A stretch of 54,023 nucleotides of DNA from assembly GCA_041395165.1 (NCBI GenBank), contig JAWLBA010000010.1, positions 1 to 54,023 of the forward strand, given 5' to 3'. Below, in pieces: positions 1 to 7,459 of the stretch. Origin of the DNA: JAIBCM01 sp041395165. Lineage in GTDB: Bacteria > Verrucomicrobiota > Verrucomicrobiia > JADLBR01 > JAIBCM01. Every line of letters starts with the position of its first letter. Position 1 is the stretch's first letter. The notes beneath the pieces are model-generated. The model did not search any database. It was not told the DNA's origin and saw only the letters and a list, made by a program, of their open reading frames with translations. Both the position numbers and the translations under genes were made by a program.

Positions 1-1
1 T

Positions 2-88
2 CAACAAGCCGAAAAACAAACTGCAGGTTTTTTAGATCAAATGGATCAAGATGCGCTCAACGGTGGAAGAGCTTGGCTTGGGATTTAA
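2..88 (+). CDS. C-terminal end of a tandem-array family protein (partial)
   Basis: This is the last 28 codons of a gene whose start lies outside the window. It encodes a tail nearly the same as that of the next gene downstream (QQAEKQTAGFLDQMDQDAL, then a WLGI end). The first 26 or so bases match the corresponding stretch near 1291 exactly, which points to a fairly recent duplication. It is therefore the first visible member of an array of at least three paralogues. The family is not recognised and no function can be given. Confidence 0.7.
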   Translation, partial: QQAEKQTAGFLDQMDQDALNGGRAWLGI

Positions 89-167
89 ATGGTTTCATTT
101 ATTGAGGTTGAAGCAAATTTAACCAAGGGTTAGCTTTTTTTATTAAACTGAGGATGCTTACATCTAT

Positions 168-196
168 TTGACAATATTTTTCATTGGCTGTTTAAT
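168..196 (+). promoter_or_regulatory. Sigma-70-type promoter of the first complete array gene
   Basis: A perfect -35 box TTGACA at 168-173 is followed after 17 bases by TTTAAT at 191-196, five of six matches to the -10 consensus. It lies 45 bases before the start codon of the gene at 241, which also has a good ribosome binding site (AAGGAG near 225-230). A similar arrangement precedes the second array gene. Confidence 0.65.
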
Positions 197-240
197 GATT
201 TTTAATGCTTTAATAGTGTGAAAAAAGGAGAGATTGAGTA

Positions 241-1377
241 ATGGCGGGTAAAGGCAAGATTGGGCGTCGTATATGGGCTTGGTTTTTTGGCGAAAAACGG
301 GTGACCCAAGAAGTTGGAACGTTAAATCTTCTTGAAACAATCAGGACTTTTTCAGTTTATCAAGAAGCTGACAAAGTGTCTAGAGCTATACGTAAAGTTT
401 CAGATCACGCCGTAAATTTGGTAAAGACGGCTGAAGAAGGAGCGCAAAAAGCTTTGGATAGACTTGCTTTACTAGAACGATCTGAGTCGGGTAATGTTGC
501 CGTGTGGAAGCCAAGAGATGGAGGTATTGGCGACTTAAATAAGCTTAATGAGCAAGCGCGTAACTTAAAAGAGGTTGCTGAGCGAGCTTATATCGAGGCG
601 CTAAGTGCAGCTCACGATGCGCGTAATCTTTCCAACCGGGCTAAAGCCATTGCTGGTGATAGCAGTTTTACTGGTGCTCAAAGAAGGTCTGCAAGACAGT
701 TAGCGAGCAAAGCTGATCAAGTTGTAGCACTTGCTGATAGGCATGCTGCAGCAATAAAAGATGCTGAAAATGCGCTGAAGGACGTGGTAGGAAGGACGCT
801 TGAGAGTTCTAGAAAAAATGGAACTATTAATGTTTCGAATATCGTTCATCGATGGGAGGAGGTAAAAAGGGCGTTGGCAACAGCTGAAACGACTGGCCAA
901 GAAGCGGCAAAAGCTGCAGAAGAAGTTTATGAAGCAGCAAAAATTCTTCATCCTATTACTCCTCAGGCTCGAAATGGCGCAATCTTGGCTGCTTCGGGTG
1001 GCGTAGACCATGGCGATTATCGCCCTCAACTTCCTCCTCATCCTTTAGCACCAGTGGGTGAGACTGTTGGCGAGGGAGTTATCAAAGGGCTTGAAGCAAT
1101 AGATTGGATGGAAACTAAGGCCCTTAATCTAGGTGGCACAGCTGTCACAGGTGCAGCTTCTTTAGTGACGGGAGGTCATGTGCCGGTCATCACTGATTTT
1201 GGGGATCGTTTGAATCGGGTAGAAGAAGCATTTGGTGAAGCTACTGCTAAAGTGGTTCGTGAAGATGGGAAAAGATTAGATGCTGCTTTTCAACAAGCCG
1301 AAAAACAAACTGCAGGCTTTTTGGATCAGATGGATCGTGATGCTTTGAGTGGCGGAAAAGCGTGGTTGGGATTCTAG
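241..1377 (+). CDS. Unrecognised helical protein with conserved 120-residue C-terminal module (array copy A)
   Basis: I do not recognise this 378-residue protein. The first 20 residues are basic with a short aromatic patch (IWAWFF), and there is no convincing signal peptide. Residues about 30-245 are rich in Ala, Glu, Lys and Arg with long uninterrupted helix-forming stretches, as in coiled coils. Residues 259-378 form a distinct module starting DYRPQLPPHP. It continues through VGEGVIKGLEA and a Gly-rich segment GGTAVTGAASLVTGG to FLDQMD and a final WLGF. The next gene carries the same module, also exactly 120 residues long, after an unrelated-looking helical part. The shape, a variable helical front with a constant tail, would suit a delivered or surface-assembled protein, but nothing here proves that. 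It has its own promoter. Confidence 0.8.
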   Translation: MAGKGKIGRRIWAWFFGEKRVTQEVGTLNLLETIRTFSVYQEADKVSRAIRKVSDHAVNLVKTAEEGAQKALDRLALLERSESGNVAVWKPRDGGIGDLNKLNEQARNLKEVAERAYIEALSAAHDARNLSNRAKAIAGDSSFTGAQRRSARQLASKADQVVALADRHAAAIKDAENALKDVVGRTLESSRKNGTINVSNIVHRWEEVKRALATAETTGQEAAKAAEEVYEAAKILHPITPQARNGAILAASGGVDHGDYRPQLPPHPLAPVGETVGEGVIKGLEAIDWMETKALNLGGTAVTGAASLVTGGHVPVITDFGDRLNRVEEAFGEATAKVVREDGKRLDAAFQQAEKQTAGFLDQMDRDALSGGKAWLGF

Positions 1378-1418
1378 TTTGTGTGACAAAGTATCTAATC
1401 TAATTTGCTAACTTAAAT

Positions 1419-1446
1419 TTGACAGAGTTCCTTGCTCATGTTTAAT
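1419..1446 (+). promoter_or_regulatory. Sigma-70-type promoter of the second array gene
   Basis: TTGACA at 1419-1424 is followed after 16 bases by TTTAAT at 1441-1446, the same two hexamers as upstream of the preceding paralogue. Each copy therefore seems to be transcribed separately rather than as one operon. Confidence 0.6.
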
Positions 1447-1507
1447 TGCTTTTTCCCGATGAAATTAAAAGATATTTTTGTTGGTTAAATCTAAAAGGGA
1501 AATTTTT

Positions 1508-2491
1508 ATGGGCAAATTTCGTCAATTGCGCCGTGTTTTACGTTCAGTTTTAGGAACTGATCGTGCTGTTCAAGGGCTTTATCGAGGTGCTCGGAGTTTG
1601 GCTTATGAACTAAATATCTCTCATGAGGCCGCTTCTCAGGCAGTGAGATTAGTCAATCATGAAGTAATGCCTGCGTTTAGAAGAGTTGGTGTAGGTAGTG
1701 ATGAGTTCATGATAAAAATGGGGGAGTGGTCCCAAGCAAGTAGGCGTGTTCGAGTAGATGCGGAACTCGCTCAATTAAAAGCACGCGATCAACTTAAGAC
1801 TATGGTTAGCGCTGGAAAACGGGTGCCGTCTGAAGTGAAGGAAAGAGTTCAATGGGCCGTTGAGCGAGCAGAGGCTCATTTTCAAGCGGCTCAGAAAGCA
1901 GAAAAAGCGGTTGATGACGCGCTTACTATTGTTTCGAGTGAGGTTTCTTCAGGGAGCCCTAATCTTGAACGTATAAGAAATGTATTGGAGAGCGCACAAG
2001 AAAAAGTAGTAGTGGCTGAAGCTACTGGTAACTTAGCGATTCAATATACAGAATTAGCAGTTAATGCGACGCAACAACTTTTAGATCCTGATGCTTTACT
2101 TCTGATAACTTTAGGCGAGGCTCGCAATGACTATAGACCTGAACTTCCGCCTCATCCTTTTGCACCGGCTGGCGAAGCGGTGGGTGAAGGAGTTGTTAAA
2201 GGGTTAGAGGCAGTCGATTGGGTCGAAACGACAGCTCTTAATATTGGCGGCACCGTTGTCACAGGCGCGGCCTCGCTAGTAACAGGAGGTCAAATTGATG
2301 TTGTCACGAATGTTGGTGATCGCGTAAATAAAGGATTAAATGTCTGGGGTGAGCTTAGTGCCAAAGCCATTTATGAAGATGGCAGGAAATTGGATATAGC
2401 GTTTAAACAAGTAGAGAAAGAGACTGGCAATTTTTTAGATCGAGTCGATCAGAACGCCTTAAGAGGCGGTGGCGAATTACTAGGGCTTTAA
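1508..2491 (+). CDS. Unrecognised helical protein with conserved 120-residue C-terminal module (array copy B)
   Basis: This 327-residue paralogue of the gene at 241 is of unknown function. I chose the ATG at 1508 because AAAAGGGA lies just upstream; the in-frame TTG at 1478 would add ten residues and has no ribosome binding site. The N-terminus is Arg-rich (MGKFRQLRRVLRSVL), followed by about 190 residues of charged and Ala-rich helix. Residues 208-327 match the C-terminal module of copy A closely: DYRPELPPHP, VGEGVVKGLEA, GGTVVTGAASLVTGG, FLDRVD, final LLGL. The helical parts of the two copies are far less alike than the tails. Its stop codon overlaps that of the convergent receiver-domain gene by four bases (2488-2491). 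Confidence 0.8.
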   Translation: MGKFRQLRRVLRSVLGTDRAVQGLYRGARSLAYELNISHEAASQAVRLVNHEVMPAFRRVGVGSDEFMIKMGEWSQASRRVRVDAELAQLKARDQLKTMVSAGKRVPSEVKERVQWAVERAEAHFQAAQKAEKAVDDALTIVSSEVSSGSPNLERIRNVLESAQEKVVVAEATGNLAIQYTELAVNATQQLLDPDALLLITLGEARNDYRPELPPHPFAPAGEAVGEGVVKGLEAVDWVETTALNIGGTVVTGAASLVTGGQIDVVTNVGDRVNKGLNVWGELSAKAIYEDGRKLDIAFKQVEKETGNFLDRVDQNALRGGGELLGL

Positions 2492-2892
2492 GACTTGGAT
2501 TTGCCTTTGGAATGGTTGACCAAAGGATTAAGATAATGCGTGACTTGATCGACCCAAGCGTGAATCGCGTGATTTTGTTTAGGGATAGGCGCATGGGAGC
2601 CCTTATTTTTGGCAAAGGTTAAATGAGTTTCGTTTTCGGAAATCGGAATCACGCGTGACCAGAGATTTTCAGGAATACATTGTTCATATTCCTCTTGCGA
2701 TCCGTGTTCGTTAGGCGTGCCATCCCAAAGAATGAAATTAGGCGGAAACATTTGGCAGATATGCTTTGCCTTAGCGGCTGAGCCCGCAATTTCCACACGG
2801 GTTTCGTGAAATGTTTTTTCCAAGTGATCTCGCAAACCGCGCGAAAGGCGGCTGTCATTTTCAATAATAAGAATCGATTTTTTTGCGCTCAA
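2488..2892 (-). CDS. Stand-alone response-regulator receiver-like protein
   Basis: This 134-residue protein looks like a single CheY-type receiver domain with no output domain. It starts with a short strand and acidic pocket (SILIIENDSRL, residues 6-16). It carries a possible phospho-acceptor Asp57 in ILWDG, a Ser85 after VIPI in the position of the usual Thr/Ser, and Lys105 in APIPK. Spacing fits the receiver fold but the acidic pocket is END rather than the usual DD, so phosphorylation is uncertain. The last 20 residues are basic and Ser-rich. No histidine kinase lies nearby. Its partner is unknown, and it converges on the second array gene with overlapping stop codons. Confidence 0.6.
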   Translation of the reverse strand: MSAKKSILIIENDSRLSRGLRDHLEKTFHETRVEIAGSAAKAKHICQMFPPNFILWDGTPNEHGSQEEYEQCIPENLWSRVIPISENETHLTFAKNKGSHAPIPKQNHAIHAWVDQVTHYLNPLVNHSKGKSKS

Positions 2893-3000
2893 ATTACTCT
2901 CTAAAATGTGGCTTATTTTTTTAAGTTGTCGAGCTTAATTTTATTGAGCGATTAGCTTTTAGTCGTTAGCTAATAGTCAATTGCTAATGGCTTAAACCTT

Positions 3001-3930
3001 TTATTTTATTGCGCTTGCGAGTAATGGTTGAAAATGAGGTTTTTTCTCTTCTCGCTCCAACAAGCGGCAGAAAACCTGGGTAAAACCGCAACGTTTAAGC
3101 CAGCGCGTTAAATCATTTTCTCGAAATCCCAGCCAAGTGTCAGAATATAATTTACGAGCCGCTTCGTAATGATGCTGTTTCAAATCTAAAATTAAAAGTT
3201 TTCCCTGATTGCGTAACAAAGTATATGCCGCTTGCAAGGCGCGCTGCGGGTTAGCGGCATGATGCAAAGCTTGGCTGAAAATAACGACATCCACAGAATT
3301 TTTTTCAATTGGCGACGCTTCCAGGTCGCCCATGCGAAACTCCAAATTTTTCAACCCTAATTTTTCAGCTTGTTGTTGGCTGTGTTTCACCATTTTTTCG
3401 GAATTGTCCACTGCAATGACTTTTTTAGCGCGCAAAGCCAATGAACGGGAAATGAGACCTTCGCCCGCTCCTAAATCCGCAATTTCTAAAGAAGGCGGAA
3501 TTAATTCTAGGAAAAGGTGAGCCAAATTTTGCCACGAACGTCCTGGGCAATACTTTTTATCCGCGCGACCGGCGAGAGCATTAAAATAAGCCTGAGTTTG
3601 TTCCCGTCGACGTTTTAAGACAGTTTTTAATGTTTCTTGATCTCGATCAAATTCGCGCGACAGGGTGGCATGTTCCAAGGTTGTTTGAATCAATTCGATA
3701 AGAGAAGGCGCGAGATCCGGTGACCATTGATAAAAGATTTTTTTGCCTTCGCGTTGATCAGTTAGTAAACCGCCTTTTCGTAAAATGCCAAGATGGGTGG
3801 AGATGCGAGATTGGCCCATGTTTAACACTTCTTGTAGTTCGGCTACGGAAAGATTGTCGTGTTGCAAGACAGCTAACAGACGTAAGCGCGTGGGGTCTGC
3901 CAAAAGTTTTAATGCCTGCACCCAATTCAT
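3001..3930 (-). CDS. ArsR-family regulator fused to a SAM-dependent methyltransferase domain (SahR-like)
   Basis: This is a 309-residue two-domain protein. Residues 1-90 are a winged-helix ArsR domain (LKLLADPTRLRLLAVL, then the recognition helix around MGQSRISTHLGIL). Residues about 130-270 are a class I methyltransferase fold, with the SAM-binding loop IADLGAGEGLISR, the acidic VDNSEKM and VDVVIFSQALHH. It is transcribed away from metK-ahcY with 83 bases between the start codons. A perfect palindrome lies in that gap. ArsR-type regulators of the SAM cycle (SahR) are known to respond to S-adenosylhomocysteine. The methyltransferase fold may serve as the ligand sensor rather than an enzyme. 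The local role is inferred from this context. Confidence 0.85.
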   Translation of the reverse strand: MNWVQALKLLADPTRLRLLAVLQHDNLSVAELQEVLNMGQSRISTHLGILRKGGLLTDQREGKKIFYQWSPDLAPSLIELIQTTLEHATLSREFDRDQETLKTVLKRRREQTQAYFNALAGRADKKYCPGRSWQNLAHLFLELIPPSLEIADLGAGEGLISRSLALRAKKVIAVDNSEKMVKHSQQQAEKLGLKNLEFRMGDLEASPIEKNSVDVVIFSQALHHAANPQRALQAAYTLLRNQGKLLILDLKQHHYEAARKLYSDTWLGFRENDLTRWLKRCGFTQVFCRLLEREEKKPHFQPLLASAIK

Positions 3931-3945
3931 AATAAAGGCTTAAAT

Positions 3946-3961
3946 ATCATGATATCATGAT
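3946..3961. promoter_or_regulatory. Perfect 16-bp palindrome, probable operator of the ArsR-type regulator
   Basis: ATCATGATATCATGAT is identical to its own reverse complement. It starts 16 bases upstream of the regulator's start codon and ends 53 bases upstream of the metK start codon. That is the right place for a dimeric winged-helix repressor to control both directions. No other perfect palindrome of this size is seen in the gap. Confidence 0.65.
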
Positions 3962-4013
3962 GGGTCAATATTTTTTCGTTGCAAAGGCAAAATGGGCGGA
4001 TTAAGTTGAAATC

Positions 4014-5195
4014 ATGAATCGAAATTTTATTTTTTCTTCTGAGTCGGTGGGCGAGGGACATCCTGATAAGGTTTGTGATACGATTTCCGATGCTATTCTA
4101 GATGCGTGTTTGGCGCAGGATAAATTTTCACGAGTCGCCTGTGAAACACTTTGTAAAAGTAATCTGGTGGTGATCGCAGGTGAAATTACCACAAAGGCAA
4201 AGTTGGAGTTCGGAAAAATTGCGCGCGAAGCCATTCGTCGCATCGGTTATGTGCATGATGATGATGTGTTTCATGCTGATCGCGTGATTATCACAAACGC
4301 GATTACGCAACAAAGTTCTGATATTGCCCAAGGTGTGGACGCGCGCAAAGCAGATGGTAAAAAAACGGCTGAGCAAGGCGCGGGCGATCAAGGTTTGATG
4401 TTTGGTTTTGCTTGTAATGAAACGCGCGAATTGATGCCGGCGCCCATTATGTATGCGCATCGTTTGGGTCGGCAATTAACCGCGATTCGCAAGAGCGGAA
4501 AAGTGAAATGGTTGCGTCCCGATGCAAAAAGTCAGGTTTCGGTGCGTTATGAAAATGGTAAACCCGTTGGCGTGACGGCGGTTGTTATTTCCACGCAACA
4601 TGCGGCAAATGTTTCGCATGGCGAAATTGAGCGATTTTTAATTAATGAAGTAGTGAAAAAAGTGATTCCCGAACGCATGTTGGATAAAAAAACGGAATTT
4701 TTAATGAATCCGACAGGTAAATTTGTGATTGGCGGACCGCAAGGTGACGCGGGATTAACCGGACGAAAAATTATCGTCGACACGTATGGTGGCATGGGTC
4801 GTCATGGCGGTGGCGCATTTAGTGGGAAGGATCCGAGCAAAGTGGATCGTAGCGCGGCTTACATGGGTCGTTATGTTGCTAAAAATATTGTGGCGGCAGG
4901 GTTAGCGGATCGTGTTGAAGTTCAGTTTGCTTATGCGATTGGACATCCGAAACCGGTTTCCGTTTTTATTGATACTTTTGGAACACATAAAGTGGATGAG
5001 AAAAAAATATTCAAAGCGGTTAGCCAAGTTTTTAGTTTTAAACCTGCGGATATTGTTAAGCAGTTAAATTTATTGCGGCCCATTTATAGTCGCACAACGA
5101 ATTATGGTCATTTCGGTCATGCCTCCGGTTTGAAAGAAGTGCCTTGGGAAAATACGGATAAAGCAAATATTTTACGAAAAGAAGTTGGATTATAA
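4014..5195 (+). CDS. metK: S-adenosylmethionine synthetase
   Basis: MetK makes S-adenosylmethionine from methionine and ATP in the cytoplasm. The 393 residues are the usual length. Family signatures are all present: GEGHPDKVCDTISDAILDA near residue 13, GAGDQGLMFGFA near 125, GGPQGDAGLTGRKIIVDTYGG near 245 and the Gly-rich GGGAFSGKDPSKVDRSAAY near 265. The ATG follows the putative regulator operator, and the gene is followed after 14 bases by ahcY, so the two are almost certainly one transcript. No strong ribosome binding site is seen before this start. Expression is likely controlled by the divergent ArsR-methyltransferase protein. Confidence 0.97.
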   Translation: MNRNFIFSSESVGEGHPDKVCDTISDAILDACLAQDKFSRVACETLCKSNLVVIAGEITTKAKLEFGKIAREAIRRIGYVHDDDVFHADRVIITNAITQQSSDIAQGVDARKADGKKTAEQGAGDQGLMFGFACNETRELMPAPIMYAHRLGRQLTAIRKSGKVKWLRPDAKSQVSVRYENGKPVGVTAVVISTQHAANVSHGEIERFLINEVVKKVIPERMLDKKTEFLMNPTGKFVIGGPQGDAGLTGRKIIVDTYGGMGRHGGGAFSGKDPSKVDRSAAYMGRYVAKNIVAAGLADRVEVQFAYAIGHPKPVSVFIDTFGTHKVDEKKIFKAVSQVFSFKPADIVKQLNLLRPIYSRTTNYGHFGHASGLKEVPWENTDKANILRKEVGL

Positions 5196-5209
5196 TCAGG
5201 AGATAAATT

Positions 5210-6556
5210 ATGAGCGCAGTTGTAGAATTGAAAAAGAACGATAAAACGAAAGTGGAACAAGATTATAAAGTTAAAGATATTACTCAGGCTGATTTTGGTC
5301 GTAAAGAAATCACGATTGCGGAATCGGAAATGCCCGGTCTCATGGCCCTTCGCGAAGAGTACAAAGGTAAGTTTCCATTGAAAGGTGCAAAGATTGCGGG
5401 TTGTTTGCATATGACCATTCAAACCGCGGTTTTGATTGAGACATTGGTGGAGTTGGGCGCGGAAGTGCGTTGGAGTTCTTGCAATATTTTTTCGACTCAA
5501 GATCATGCAGCGGCTGCCATCGCGGCGCGAGGCATTCCTGTGTTTGCTTGGAAGGGAATGAATGCTGAAGAGTTTGATTGGTGCATTGAGCAAACGTTGC
5601 GTTGGTCAGATGGCTCCCAATTAAATATGATTTTGGATGATGGCGGCGATTTAACCAATATGGTGCATGATAAATATCCTGAACTCTTGGCCGAAATTCA
5701 TGGTCTTTCTGAAGAAACGACAACTGGCGTGCATCGTTTGGCGCATCGCGTAAAGAACGGAACATTGAAAGTGCCAGCGATTAATGTGAACGATTCTTGT
5801 ACGAAGAGTAAATTTGATAATCTTTACGGTTGTCGTGAATCGTTTGTCGATGCGGTGAAGCGCGCAACGGATGTGATGTTTGCAGGTAAAGTGGTAATTG
5901 TTTGCGGTTATGGCGATGTGGGTAAAGGTTGCGCCAAAGCAGCAATCGGGTTGGGCGCACGCGTGGAAATTACCGAAATTGACCCGATCAATGCGCTGCA
6001 AGCCGCGATGGAAGGCTATAAGGTGGTGACGATGGAAGATGCCTCCGTTTATGGCGATATTTTTGTGACAACAACCGGTAATATCGATGTGATTACTCGC
6101 GAGCATATGGATAAAATGAAAACGCAAGCGATTGTGTGTAACATTGGTCATTTTGATTCTGAGGTGCAAGTGGGCTCGTTGTATTCAGATAAAAAATTGA
6201 AACGCATCGAAGTGAAGCCGCAAGTGGATCAATTTGTCTGGCCGAATGGCAAGGTGATTACAGTTTTAGCCGAAGGTCGTTTGGTTAATTTAGGTTGTGC
6301 GACAGGGCATCCGAGTTTCGTGATGAGCGCTTCTTTTACCAATCAAGTGATGGCGCAAATTGAATTGTGGTCGGAGCGCAATTCCGGAAAATATAAAAAT
6401 GAACTTTATATTTTGCCTAAAGAATTGGATGAAAAAGTGGCCCGGCTCCATTTGGGGAAATTAGGGGTAAGGTTGACGAAACTAACTCCCAAACAAGCAG
6501 AGTATTTGGGTATTAAAGTCGAGGGTCCTTATAAGCCAGAGCATTATCGGTATTGA
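5210..6556 (+). CDS. ahcY: Adenosylhomocysteinase
   Basis: AhcY reversibly splits S-adenosylhomocysteine, the product of SAM-dependent methylations, into homocysteine and adenosine, and needs bound NAD. The protein is 448 residues. It has the substrate region SSCNIFSTQDHAAAAIA near residue 85, VNDSCTKSKFDNLYGCRES near 195, the NAD-binding loop VCGYGDVGKGCAKAA near 230, and the classic C-terminus ending YKPEHYRY. The length and the insertion after residue 110 fit the longer bacterial and plant-type form. AGGAG stands just before the start. With metK it covers two steps of the activated methyl cycle, and it lies in the presumed SAM-cycle regulon. Confidence 0.97.
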   Translation: MSAVVELKKNDKTKVEQDYKVKDITQADFGRKEITIAESEMPGLMALREEYKGKFPLKGAKIAGCLHMTIQTAVLIETLVELGAEVRWSSCNIFSTQDHAAAAIAARGIPVFAWKGMNAEEFDWCIEQTLRWSDGSQLNMILDDGGDLTNMVHDKYPELLAEIHGLSEETTTGVHRLAHRVKNGTLKVPAINVNDSCTKSKFDNLYGCRESFVDAVKRATDVMFAGKVVIVCGYGDVGKGCAKAAIGLGARVEITEIDPINALQAAMEGYKVVTMEDASVYGDIFVTTTGNIDVITREHMDKMKTQAIVCNIGHFDSEVQVGSLYSDKKLKRIEVKPQVDQFVWPNGKVITVLAEGRLVNLGCATGHPSFVMSASFTNQVMAQIELWSERNSGKYKNELYILPKELDEKVARLHLGKLGVRLTKLTPKQAEYLGIKVEGPYKPEHYRY

Positions 6557-6586
6557 TAATTTGCTGAAAATAGGTTTGGATAAGCC

Positions 6587-7426
6587 ATGCGTATTGGCGT
6601 TTTTGGATTAGGCACGATTGGCTCAATTTGGGCGCGTCATTGGCGCGCAGATGGTCATGAAGTGCGCGTTTGGAATCGCACGCCTAAACCGGAATTTCCG
6701 GGTTTTTCAAATGATCCAGAAACGGTTGCACGCGATGCTGATCTCGTTGCGATTGTGGTGTCCGATGCAAAAGCTGTCGAAAAAGTTTTGACTTCAATTC
6801 AGAAGAAATTGAATAAACGCACGGTGGTCGCGCAACATAGCACAATCGGTTTTGATGAGACGCGACGTTTTGCAAAATGGGTAGAACAAAAAAAAGCGCA
6901 ATTCTTAGACATGCCTTTTAGCGGAAGTCGTGGGGAGTCGGAAAGGCGGCAGACGCTATTTTTTGTTGGCGAAAAAGGGAATGTTTTAGAGAGAGTGGAA
7001 CCGGTTTATCATCGCATTAGTCAGGGCATTTTTCGTGTGGGCGACATCGGACAAGGCACGGCATTGAAATTGGCATTAAATTTGTTTGCCGCGAATTTGT
7101 ATCAAGGATTGGCTGAGGGTTATGCATTGGCAGAAAAAGCGGGTGTGCCAGGAGAAATCTTTTTTTCTGCTTTAGCGCAACATAGTTGTCGATCGGCATT
7201 GACTGACGCAAAACGAGAAAAAATTCTTGAAAAAGAATACACTTCTAATTTTTCGTTGCAGAATATGCATAAGGATTTGCATTTGATTATCAAATTTGCA
7301 AAAAAATTTGCACAACCCATTCCACAAACCCAAACTTTGATAAAAAGTTATGAGAAAGCAAAAAAGATGGGTTTAAGTGAATCCGATTTTTCTTCGGTGA
7401 TTGAGACTCTGAGAAGTAAGAAGTGA
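6587..7426 (+). CDS. NAD(P)-dependent beta-hydroxyacid dehydrogenase (3-hydroxyisobutyrate dehydrogenase family)
   Basis: This 279-residue protein belongs to the 6-phosphogluconate/3-hydroxyisobutyrate dehydrogenase family. The Rossmann loop GLGTIGSIWARHW starts at residue 7. The substrate-binding stretch FSGSRGESERRQTLFFVG follows near residue 110, and the catalytic Lys region GTALKLALNLFAANLYQGLAEG near residue 158. The true substrate cannot be told from sequence; related enzymes reduce small aldehydes such as glyoxylate or succinic semialdehyde. It follows ahcY by 30 bases and may be cotranscribed, but a role in the methyl cycle is not established. Confidence 0.85.
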   Translation: MRIGVFGLGTIGSIWARHWRADGHEVRVWNRTPKPEFPGFSNDPETVARDADLVAIVVSDAKAVEKVLTSIQKKLNKRTVVAQHSTIGFDETRRFAKWVEQKKAQFLDMPFSGSRGESERRQTLFFVGEKGNVLERVEPVYHRISQGIFRVGDIGQGTALKLALNLFAANLYQGLAEGYALAEKAGVPGEIFFSALAQHSCRSALTDAKREKILEKEYTSNFSLQNMHKDLHLIIKFAKKFAQPIPQTQTLIKSYEKAKKMGLSESDFSSVIETLRSKK

Positions 7427-7459
7427 GAAGAGTGGGATGGTAAAGTTTACTAAAAGGGT

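Noticed and set aside
3962..4013. SAM or SAH riboswitch before metK
   Set aside because: The leader is only about 50 bases with no stable multi-helix structure; the palindrome and divergent regulator explain control better.
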